16,729 nucleotides of DNA, taken from Roseovarius sp. Lineage in GTDB: Bacteria > Pseudomonadota > Alphaproteobacteria > Rhodobacterales > Rhodobacteraceae. The notes beneath the pieces were generated by a model. The model saw only the letters and a program-made list of their open reading frames with translations, did no database searches and had not been told where the DNA came from. The position numbers and the translations under genes were made by a program. Positions 7,024 to 13,015 of this stretch are shown here, one piece after another (positions within the stretch are counted from its first letter, which is position 1; each line of letters opens with the position of its first letter). Location of the stretch: NCBI GenBank assembly GCA_007125415.1, contig SLDH01000118.1, positions 1-16,729 on the forward strand, written 5' to 3'.

Positions 7024-7664
7024 GCTGGTCACTGGGCGAAATCGAAAGCCTTTCCCGCAAGGCCACGCGCGGGGCGGGATACCTCTGGGGCCATGCGGAG
7101 GAGGCGGGCAAGGCCGTGCGCTGGCTCTGTGCCGCGGGCCTGCCGGGCGAGACGGCGCTCGCGGGGTTGCTGCAACACAATGATGGCCAGCCCTATGAGC
7201 AGATTCGTCCGGTCGATACCTCGGCCATGCCGTGGCAGGCGCGGGGCGGTGCGCTCTGCCCGCTCGCCAGCGGCGCGGCCCTGTGTGATCTGGCGGAGCC
7301 TGGGTTTGACGCGGCACTGGCGCGGGTGGGTTTTCCGCTGTTATTGCTCCCATACGTCGTGATTGCCGCCGACATGACCAAAGCCCCGCTGCGCGTTGTA
7401 TGGCAGGGGGTGACCATCACCCGCAACGCGCAAGGCACATACATGCAAGCCGCACCCGATGCGCTCAACCCGATCGAGGCGCAGATGCTGCGCGTCAGCC
7501 CCGCGCCGGATCACGCGGGCACGCGCCTCAGACGCAGCTATCGTGCCGAGATCGACGCGCCCAGTGCCGAGATCCTCGCAAAGTTCGCCCATCGCACCTA
7601 CGCGCCTGAAACCGAAGAAAGCCGCCTTTCCGGTGCTGGTGCCGGGCTTACCGACAACGATTGA
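7020..7664 (+). CDS. DUF3726 domain protein
   Basis: A 214-residue cytoplasmic protein that fits the DUF3726 family: the opening MSWSLGEIESLSRKATRGAG, then GYLWGHAEEAGKAVRWLCAA, is the typical N-terminus as I remember it. No catalytic motif is known to me for this family. It contains four cysteines, three of them in similar LCxL/LCAA settings (residues 37, 80 and about 89). It is coupled by an ATGA overlap to the preceding 563-residue gene and ends 21 bases before the convergent permease gene, with no clear terminator between them. Context suggests a subunit or partner of the preceding protein in the pathway run by the ALDH and the M19 protein. Family call rests on recall of the pattern; function is unknown. 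Confidence 0.78.
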   Translation: MSWSLGEIESLSRKATRGAGYLWGHAEEAGKAVRWLCAAGLPGETALAGLLQHNDGQPYEQIRPVDTSAMPWQARGGALCPLASGAALCDLAEPGFDAALARVGFPLLLLPYVVIAADMTKAPLRVVWQGVTITRNAQGTYMQAAPDALNPIEAQMLRVSPAPDHAGTRLRRSYRAEIDAPSAEILAKFAHRTYAPETEESRLSGAGAGLTDND

Positions 7665-7685
7665 ACCATGATCGGCTCGGGCGGA

Positions 7686-9335
7686 TCAGCTCGGGCGCGG
7701 GACCATCCGCGTCGCCTTTCCGCCGCCTGCGAGGGTCCAGCAGAGCAGCATGACGGGCAGGAGCCCGAAGGCCCCCAGCGCAAGCGAGGGGACCGCCGCC
7801 TCGAAGAGCCGCTCATCCGCCGCCAGCCTGTGGGCCTGCACCGCAAGGGTCTGAAAATTGAAGGGATGCAGGATCATCGTGGCCGGCAATTCCTTCATGA
7901 CATCCACGAATACGATGAGAAGTGCTGTGAACACCGAGGTCCGCGCCACCGGCAGATGCACCCGCCAAAGCATGCGCGGTGCCCCCTGCCCGAGCGAGCG
8001 GGCCACCGCATCGTAATGCGCCGGCACCGTGGCCATGCCGCTGTCGTAAGCGTTGAGAGCAGCCGCCATGAAGCGCACGAAATAGGCCATGATCATCAGC
8101 CAGATCGAGCCGGTGATCAAAAGCCCCGTGCTGATATCGAAGCGCGCCCGCATGAATGCGTCTATGGCATTGTCAAGCGCGCCTGCAGGCATCACCAGCC
8201 CCACCGCGATCACCCCGCCGGGCACCGCGTAGCCCAGCGAGGCGATCACCACCATGGCGCGCGCTGGCCGCCCCGGGCGGGTCCGCGCGTAGAAGCCGAT
8301 CACAACCGCGCCTGCAACAGTCAACACGGCCGCGATGGACGCAAGCGTCAGCGAGTTTGTCATGAATTGCAGATAGCGCGGCGAAAGCAGAGACTGCCCC
8401 GATCCCCAGGCCATGATGCTCAGCATGATCACCGGGATGAGAAACCCCAGAAGCACCGGGATCAGGCAGATCATCATCGCGCCGAATCCGGCTAGGCCCC
8501 GGAGCCTCGGGCGCTCGGCCCTGTCAAAGCGCATGCCCTGCCCCGCCGTGCGCGCTTTGCCGCGCTGTGCCCGTTCCAACCCCGCCAGCAGCAGCGCAAA
8601 CATCAGCAGGCACAGGGCAAGCTGTGCTGCGGCGGGCCGATCACCCAATGAGAACCAGCTCTGATAGATGCCCGTGGCGAAGGTCGGGACATTGAAGAAT
8701 GAGACAGTGCCGTAATCGGCAATGGTTTCCATGATCGCCAGAAGCGCGCCTCCCGCAATGGCCGGGCGCGCCATGGGCAGAGCCACACGCCAGAACGCTT
8801 GCATCGGTGTGAGCCCAAGGGTGCGCGCCACAAGAAAGGCATTGGCGCTTTGCTGTTTGAACGAGGCCCGCGCCAGCAGATACACATAAGGATAGAGCAC
8901 GATGCTCAGCATCGCGGCCGCACCACCGATGCTGCGGACATTGGGAAACCAGTAATCACGCGGACCCAGTCCCGTCAGATCGCGCAGAAGTGTCTGCACC
9001 GGGCCGGGATGGTCCAGAAGATAGGTATAGGCATAAGCCAGCACGAAGGCCGGAAAGGCCAGCGGCAGGGCCAGCGCCACTTCCAGCAATTTCGCACCTG
9101 GAAAGCGGTAAACCGTCACCAGCCACGCGGTCACGCTGCCGATCACGGCCGTGGAGGTACCGACAATCACCACGAGGATGAGCGTGGTGATGGTATAGCG
9201 CGGCAGAACGCTCGACAGGACATCGCGCCATGTCGAGAGATCACCCGTCAGCGCCGCCGCAGCGGCGGCCACAATCGGCACGATGCAGATAACGACAGCA
9301 AGCCAGGACAGGATCGAAAGGAGGCGCTCTGTCAT
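7686..9335 (-). CDS. fbpB: Fe(3+) ABC transporter permease (FbpB/AfuB type, two-lobed)
   Basis: Inner-membrane permease of 549 residues with two fused permease lobes of about six membrane spans each, as in FbpB/AfuB/SfuB. Each lobe has a cytoplasmic EAA loop that docks the ATPase: around residues 165-190 (ARTLGLTPMQAFWRVALPMA) and 440-465 (ARSLGQGAPRMLWRVHLPVA). KELPATMILHPFNFQTLA (481-498) is typical of ferric and related permeases. The frame is open back to 9422, but the start at 9335 is chosen because AAGGGA lies 8 bases upstream and the peptide then begins with a normal hydrophobic span; the longer form would translate straight through the operator at 9403-9419. It convergently faces the DUF3726 gene. 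The partner binding protein is probably the gene at 114-1142; no ATPase gene is present here. Confidence 0.92.
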   Translation of the reverse strand: MTERLLSILSWLAVVICIVPIVAAAAAALTGDLSTWRDVLSSVLPRYTITTLILVVIVGTSTAVIGSVTAWLVTVYRFPGAKLLEVALALPLAFPAFVLAYAYTYLLDHPGPVQTLLRDLTGLGPRDYWFPNVRSIGGAAAMLSIVLYPYVYLLARASFKQQSANAFLVARTLGLTPMQAFWRVALPMARPAIAGGALLAIMETIADYGTVSFFNVPTFATGIYQSWFSLGDRPAAAQLALCLLMFALLLAGLERAQRGKARTAGQGMRFDRAERPRLRGLAGFGAMMICLIPVLLGFLIPVIMLSIMAWGSGQSLLSPRYLQFMTNSLTLASIAAVLTVAGAVVIGFYARTRPGRPARAMVVIASLGYAVPGGVIAVGLVMPAGALDNAIDAFMRARFDISTGLLITGSIWLMIMAYFVRFMAAALNAYDSGMATVPAHYDAVARSLGQGAPRMLWRVHLPVARTSVFTALLIVFVDVMKELPATMILHPFNFQTLAVQAHRLAADERLFEAAVPSLALGAFGLLPVMLLCWTLAGGGKATRMVPRPS

Positions 9336-9343
9336 TCTGGAAG

Positions 9344-9349
9344 TCCCTT
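9344..9349 (-). promoter_or_regulatory. Ribosome binding site fixing the permease start
   Basis: AAGGGA on the minus strand stands 8 bases before the ATG at 9335. No comparable site precedes the in-frame ATG at 9422. Confidence 0.6.
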
Positions 9350-9402
9350 GCCACCGTGCAACCCGGGCTTGGTAGACCAGAGCGAGACAGGCTTCAATAT
9401 CT

Positions 9403-9419
9403 CCGACTGATTTTGTCGG
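9403..9419. promoter_or_regulatory. Second iron-type operator, upstream of the ferric permease
   Basis: CCGAC-TGATTTT-GTCGG is a perfect 5-base-arm palindrome. Its 15-base core (9404-9418) matches the operator at 51-65 at 12 of 15 positions; the outer pair changes together from T/A to C/G, giving CGA-N9-TCG, so symmetry is kept. Read in the direction of the permease, TTGCCG lies just before it and GATATT or TATTGA just after, spaced 15 or 17 bases, so the operator would sit inside the core promoter, as expected for a repressor site. Confidence 0.6.
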
Positions 9420-9422
9420 CAA

Positions 9423-9773
9423 TCACTGTCTTCTGTGGAAAGACCGGAAAAATGCCCGGATATCACATGCCGACCCCAGAAAACTGTTCAAAGTTCAATT
9501 GCCCTTCTTGAGATATGGAAAATAGCTTTCGGACATGGTGCGGGGAGCGACGTTGGAGAAGTGGGAGGGAAGGCTGTGAGAGACTTTCGTCCTTCAGGCG
9601 CGCCTCTCTCGACAAAATATTGAAAACAAATATATCTATTCTGAAGGGTCTTGATAACGCGCCCCCGGTTCCGGATACGGAAGGGCCAGGAAACCGCGGG
9701 GGTTGAAGGCTCTATTGGATTTTGCTCTTTTGTCGTATATTGATGATAGACCGAGGCGAAGACCAAAAAAACC
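9423..9773. other. Long non-coding stretch between the permease operator and the terminator
   Basis: No gene is supported in this part. It is more AT-rich than the rest of the window, notably 9610-9640. Two candidate plus-strand promoters can be read: TCGACA (9609-9614) with TATATC (9631-9636), spacing 16, and TTGGAT (9715-9720) with TATATT (9736-9741), spacing 15. A GC-rich foldable element lies at 9663-9702: CCCCCGG... against ...CCGCGGGGG, enclosing TTCCG-gata-CGGAA. It does not fold as a tRNA. Confidence 0.4.
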
Positions 9774-9804
9774 AAAGACCACGGCCGCAGTCCGGCGGTC
9801 TTTT
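9643..9804 (+). ncRNA. Candidate small RNA or attenuated leader
   Basis: A transcript from the candidate promoter at 9609-9636 would start near 9643 and end at the terminator at 9774-9804 (about 160 bases); from the promoter at 9715-9741 it would be about 57 bases. GGTCTT at 9647-9652 could pair with AAGACC at 9759-9764 or with the left arm of the terminator, which would allow alternative folds. The call rests only on promoter-like boxes and a terminator placed 47 bases before a gene; no known RNA family was recognised. Confidence 0.3.
9774..9804 (+). terminator. Strong, bidirectional terminator-like hairpin before the Nudix gene
   Basis: AAAGACC (9774-9780) pairs with GGTCTTT (9797-9803), with further inner pairing of CGG (9782-9784) to CCG (9792-9794). 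The 3' side is TTTT; the 5' side is preceded by a run of A (AAAAAAACC), so the minus strand also shows a T-run. It ends 46 bases before the Nudix start codon, which makes it either the end of a small RNA or an attenuator. Confidence 0.65.
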
Positions 9805-9850
9805 GTCAGGCAGAACAGGCGATCAGGTGAAGCAAAGACCGATCACACTC

Positions 9851-10285
9851 ATGAGCGCGAGCAAGCGTGACGTTCGGACGCAGTTCGCGGCCATATGCTA
9901 CCGTGTGTTGCGCGACAAGCCAGAGGTGCTGCTCATCAGCAGCCGCCGCTCGCGGCGCTGGATCATTCCCAAGGGCTGGCCGATGGATGGCAAGACCCCC
10001 ACGGAATGCGCGATGGCCGAAGCGTGGGAAGAAGCGGGCGTGATCGGGCGGGTACATCCCAGATGCCTTGGCCTGTTTTCATATCTCAAGGAAATGGATG
10101 AAGGCGAGGCGAACCTGCCCTGCGTGGCGATGGTTTATGCTGTCCGGGTCAAGAGCCTTGCCAAGGACTATCCGGAAGCGAATGAACGCCAAAGACGCTG
10201 GTTCCGCCCCAAACGCGCCGCCGAACGTGTGGACGAGCCAGAACTCGCGCATCTTCTGCAGAAATTCGATCCGTCGCTTCTTTGA
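9851..10285 (+). CDS. Nudix hydrolase
   Basis: A 144-residue pyrophosphohydrolase-fold protein acting in the cytoplasm on an unidentified nucleoside diphosphate-X compound. It starts with the usual strand RTQFAAICYRVLRDKPEVLLI and has RRWIIPKGWP before the Nudix box. The box spans residues 42-64 with the core AEAWEEAGV; compared with the canonical GX5EX7REUXEEXGU, the first E is K and the R is A. The metal-binding EE pair is intact, and similar replacements are usual in the alphaproteobacterial members I recall. The frame is open back to 9722, but that part contains the terminator hairpin and is not protein-like. The ATG at 9851 has a weak ribosome site; a GTG at 9827 is an alternative start. 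Substrate unknown. Confidence 0.88.
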   Translation: MSASKRDVRTQFAAICYRVLRDKPEVLLISSRRSRRWIIPKGWPMDGKTPTECAMAEAWEEAGVIGRVHPRCLGLFSYLKEMDEGEANLPCVAMVYAVRVKSLAKDYPEANERQRRWFRPKRAAERVDEPELAHLLQKFDPSLL

Positions 10286-10370
10286 ACTGCGGTACGAGCG
10301 CGCGCTCTTGATTTTCGCCTCGCTTGACGCAACTATTGCCACGCATCACAGCGCATAATCGAGCAGCCGC

Positions 10371-10805
10371 ATGATAACCTTTGCCTTGAAATGCGAAAAC
10401 GGCCACAATTTCGACAGTTGGTTCCAGTCATCCGCAGCCTTTGACACGCTCAAGGGCTCGAACATGATCACCTGTCCGGTCTGTGGCTCGACAGCGGTCG
10501 AGAAGGCGGTGATGGCGCCGCGACTGCAGGACAGCAGCAAGGCGACATCCGCAAGCATGCCTGCCCCGCCGCGCCTGTCGGACGATCCGCAGCGTGCGGC
10601 ATTGGCCGAGATGCGGCGCAGGATCGAGGCGGAATCCGATTATGTCGGGGTGAAGTTCGCGCAGGAGGCGCGCGATATGCATGATGGCCTCATCCCGATG
10701 CGCGCCATCTATGGCGAGGCGAAGCCGGAAGATGCCAAGCGGCTGATCGAGGATGGCGTCCCGGTGGCGCCCCTGCCCTTCACACCCGGCCGCAAAGCCA
10801 ACTGA
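10371..10805 (+). CDS. DUF1178 family protein
   Basis: A 144-residue cytoplasmic protein of the DUF1178 family, common in alphaproteobacteria and of unknown function. The N-terminus looks like a zinc ribbon: C8 and H12 in LKCENGHNFDSWFQS and C35/C38 in ITCPVCGS. A variable, proline-rich linker (about residues 50-70) follows, then the conserved C-terminal part with ALAEMRRRIEAESDYVG and IYGEAKPEDAKRLIEDGVPV. It is separated from the Nudix gene by 85 bases and from the SDR gene by 14 bases, so it probably shares a transcript with the SDR. Confidence 0.88.
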   Translation: MITFALKCENGHNFDSWFQSSAAFDTLKGSNMITCPVCGSTAVEKAVMAPRLQDSSKATSASMPAPPRLSDDPQRAALAEMRRRIEAESDYVGVKFAQEARDMHDGLIPMRAIYGEAKPEDAKRLIEDGVPVAPLPFTPGRKAN

Positions 10806-10819
10806 CCAAGGACAAGACC

Positions 10820-11464
10820 ATGCATGTCGTGATCACAGGGGCCAGTCGCGGGATCGGTCGCGCGCTTGCGCGGGACTACGAGGAAAGGGGCGCGCGCGTG
10901 ACAGCCACCTCACGCAGCGGCGAGACGGGCGTCACACTCGACGTGACGGACCTCGCGCAGCATCGCCGACTGGCTGAGGCGCTTGCCGGGCAGCCTGTCG
11001 ATCTTCTTGTCTGCAATGCAGGGGTTTACCTTGAGAAGGAAGATGACATTGAAACGGGCTACCCGCCCGAGATGTGGGAAGAGGCTTTCGCCACCAATGT
11101 CACGGGCGTGTTCCTGACCATTCAGGCACTCCTGCCCCATCTGCAGGCCGCGCAGGCCCCGAAAGTGGCGATCATATCAAGCATGATGGCCTCGCAATCC
11201 CGCGCACCGGGCGGCAGCTACATCTACCGCGCCTCGAAGGCGGCAGCGCTCAACTTGGGGCGCAATCTGGCACAGGACTTCACGTCAATGGGCATTGCCG
11301 TGGGCATCTATCATCCCGGCTGGGTCCGCACGGAGATGGGCGGCGATGAAGCCGATATCAGCGAGGAAGAGGCCAGCACCGGCCTGATCGCGCGTTTCGA
11401 TGCCCTGTCGATGGCCACGACCGGCTGCTTCGAGACATGGGACGGCCGCGCGCATCCGTTTTAG
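10820..11464 (+). CDS. Short-chain dehydrogenase/reductase (SDR)
   Basis: NAD(P)-dependent oxidoreductase, 214 residues, at the short end of classical SDRs. Cofactor-binding TGASRGIG is at residues 6-13, an acidic DVTD at 41-44, CNAG at 65-68, structural N93 in ATNVTG, catalytic serine in the ISSMMAS segment (about 120-125), and the active-site Y136-x3-K140 in IYRASKAAA. HPGWVRTEMGG (165-175) follows as usual. The last about 30 residues are shorter than in many relatives, and the type resembles the C-factor-like or 'SDR family' proteins. ATG at 10820 is preceded by AAGGAC. Substrate unknown. Confidence 0.9.
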   Translation: MHVVITGASRGIGRALARDYEERGARVTATSRSGETGVTLDVTDLAQHRRLAEALAGQPVDLLVCNAGVYLEKEDDIETGYPPEMWEEAFATNVTGVFLTIQALLPHLQAAQAPKVAIISSMMASQSRAPGGSYIYRASKAAALNLGRNLAQDFTSMGIAVGIYHPGWVRTEMGGDEADISEEEASTGLIARFDALSMATTGCFETWDGRAHPF

Positions 11465-11625
11465 AGAGCAGGTTGCACCTGATCGGGTTCAGCGGTTTCC
11501 CGGTACCAGGGCATGCGGCCGCCGGGATGGACGGCACGACGCCTTGCATAAGGAAGGCCCGTCCCGCTTGCCCTTCGCGCACAACCCGCATAAACCGCGC
11601 CGGACAATATTGGTGAGGCTGGCGC
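11465..11625. other. 161-base gap before lysC, no defined element
   Basis: The gap begins with CAGGT-tgc-ACCTG (11469-11481), a small 5-base-pair hairpin. It contains the 11-mer GCAGGTTGCAC (11468-11478), also found before ptsP at 12908-12918. GAGG at 11615-11618 is the ribosome site of lysC. No terminator T-run or clear promoter was found. Confidence 0.35.
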
Positions 11626-12864
11626 ATGCCCCTTCTCGTGATGAAATTCGGCGGCACATCCGTCGCCAATATCGACCGGATCCGCCGCGCCGCGAAACGC
11701 GTGGGCGTGGAGGTGGCGCGCGGCTATGATGTGATCGTCATCGTTTCGGCCATGTCGGGCAAGACCAATGAACTGGTGGGATGGGTCAACGAAACCGCTC
11801 CCTTCTATGATGCGCGCGAATATGATGCGGTGGTCAGCTCGGGCGAGAATGTCACGGCGGGGCTCATGGCGCTCACGCTGCAGGAGATGGATGTGCCCGC
11901 CCGAAGCTGGCAGGGCTGGCAGGTGCCGCTGAGGACCAATTCCGCCCATTCGGCCGCGCGTATCGAAAGCATCCCCACCGAGAATATCACGTCGAAATTC
12001 GCGCAGGGCATGCGCGTGGCCGTGATTGCCGGGTTTCAGGGCATCTCGCCCGAGAACCGAATCACGACACTGGGGCGCGGCGGCTCCGACACCACTGCCG
12101 TGGCCTTCGCCGCCGCCTTCGGAGCGGAGCGGTGCGACATCTACACCGATGTGGATGGGGTTTACACCACCGACCCCCGCATTGCCTCCAAGGCGCGCAA
12201 ACTGGACCGGATCGCCTTCGAGGAGATGCTGGAACTGGCTTCGCTCGGAGCCAAGGTGCTGCAGACCCGTTCGGTCGAACTGGCCATGCGGTACAATGTG
12301 AAGTTGCGCGTGCTCAGCAGCTTCGGGGAACAATCGGACGAGGCGGGCACATTGGTCTGCTCCGAGGAGGATATCGTGGAATCGAACGTCGTGAACGGCA
12401 TCGCCTATAGCCGCGATGAAGCAAAGATGACCCTTGTCTCGGTGGCCGACCGCCCCGGGATCGCCGCCGCCATTTTCGGGCCGCTTTCGGATGCGGGTGT
12501 CAATGTGGACATGATCATCCAGAACATTTCGGAGGAAGGCCGCACCGACATGACCTTTTCCTGCCCGGTCGATCAGGTAAAACGCGCCGAGAGGGCGCTG
12601 AGCGAAGCCAAGGCGGCCGGCGAGCTCAATTTTCACGATCTGATCGCGGATACGGATGTGGCCAAGATCTCGGCCGTGGGCATCGGCATGCGCAGCCAGT
12701 CGGGCGTGGCGGCCAGGATGTTCAGGACACTCAGGGATGAGGGTATCAACATCAAGGTCATCGCAACCTCGGAGATCAAGATCTCCGTGCTCATCGATCG
12801 CAAATACATGGAACTGGCCGTGCAGGCGCTCCATGATGCGTTCGAACTGGAAAAACCGGGCTGA
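11626..12864 (+). CDS. lysC: Aspartate kinase
   Basis: Phosphorylates L-aspartate with ATP, the first committed step to lysine, methionine, threonine and diaminopimelate. The 412-residue length is normal for the single-function enzyme. The kinase domain has KFGGTSV (7-13), SAMSGKTNEL (41-50), SSGENV (71-76), and the nucleotide loop GRGGSDTT (150-157), followed by DIYTDVDGVYTTDPR. Two C-terminal ACT domains follow, about residues 266-330 (VSVADRPGIAAAIFGPLSDAG) and 346-405 (ISAVGIGMRSQSGVAARMF), which bind feedback inhibitors, usually lysine and/or threonine. GAGG lies 7 bases before ATG. ptsP follows on the same strand, 151 bases on. Confidence 0.97.
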   Translation: MPLLVMKFGGTSVANIDRIRRAAKRVGVEVARGYDVIVIVSAMSGKTNELVGWVNETAPFYDAREYDAVVSSGENVTAGLMALTLQEMDVPARSWQGWQVPLRTNSAHSAARIESIPTENITSKFAQGMRVAVIAGFQGISPENRITTLGRGGSDTTAVAFAAAFGAERCDIYTDVDGVYTTDPRIASKARKLDRIAFEEMLELASLGAKVLQTRSVELAMRYNVKLRVLSSFGEQSDEAGTLVCSEEDIVESNVVNGIAYSRDEAKMTLVSVADRPGIAAAIFGPLSDAGVNVDMIIQNISEEGRTDMTFSCPVDQVKRAERALSEAKAAGELNFHDLIADTDVAKISAVGIGMRSQSGVAARMFRTLRDEGINIKVIATSEIKISVLIDRKYMELAVQALHDAFELEKPG

Positions 12865-12871
12865 CGGCCCG
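12857..12871 (+). terminator. Weak hairpin at the lysC stop codon
   Basis: CGGGC (12857-12861) pairs with GCCCG (12867-12871) around TGACG, which contains the stop codon. It is followed by AATTT only, so termination here is doubtful and read-through to ptsP is possible. Confidence 0.25.
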
Positions 12872-12903
12872 AATTTGCATCATTGATCGGCGCAGGCGCG
12901 CAT

Positions 12904-12987
12904 GACGGCAGGTTGCACGACGCAGACGGCAGTTTGTCGTTTTCATGCTGCGCAACCTGTGATTTAACCGGTCCGGCCCGAAAGGGC
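12904..12987 (+). promoter_or_regulatory. Inverted repeat and GNRA hairpin in the ptsP leader
   Basis: CAGGTTGC (12909-12916) is complementary to GCAACCTG (12952-12959). In an alternative fold CGCAG (12921-12925) pairs with CTGCG (12948-12952), giving a right arm paired over 12 bases with a 5-base bulge on the left. An 8-base direct repeat GACGGCAG occurs at 12904-12911 and 12925-12932. A second hairpin, GCCC-GAAA-GGGC (12976-12987), has a GNRA tetraloop. Both stand before the ribosome site at 13000-13005. It may be a leader RNA structure or a protein-binding site; the role is not known. Confidence 0.45.
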
Positions 12988-12999
12988 ACTCCGGCACCT

Positions 13000-13005
13000 G
13001 AGGGG
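13000..13005 (+). promoter_or_regulatory. Ribosome binding site deciding the ptsP start
   Basis: GAGGGG stands 10 bases before the ATG at 13016. The in-frame TTG at 13007 lies only one base behind the site and is therefore unlikely. Confidence 0.6.
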
Positions 13006-13015
13006 ATTGGCGCGG

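Noticed and set aside
9655..9710. tRNA-like GGTTCCGG fold
   Set aside because: No acceptor stem, anticodon arm or CCA-compatible end can be formed; the fold is a simple hairpin.
9722..9850. N-terminal extension of the Nudix protein to 9722
   Set aside because: It would translate through the terminator hairpin at 9774-9804, and the Nudix fold starts right after 9851.
10324..10359. Promoter TTGACG / CATAAT before the DUF1178 gene
   Set aside because: The boxes are 24 bases apart, too far for a sigma-70 promoter, and no better-spaced pair was found.
11465..11510. Minus-strand sequence resembling the 3' core of a TPP riboswitch (TGAACCCGATCAGG)
   Set aside because: The CTGAGA half and the conserved closing stem are missing, and no minus-strand gene follows in the proper direction.
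13007..13015. TTG start for ptsP
   Set aside because: The GAGGGG site is only one base away from it; the ATG at 13016 has proper spacing.
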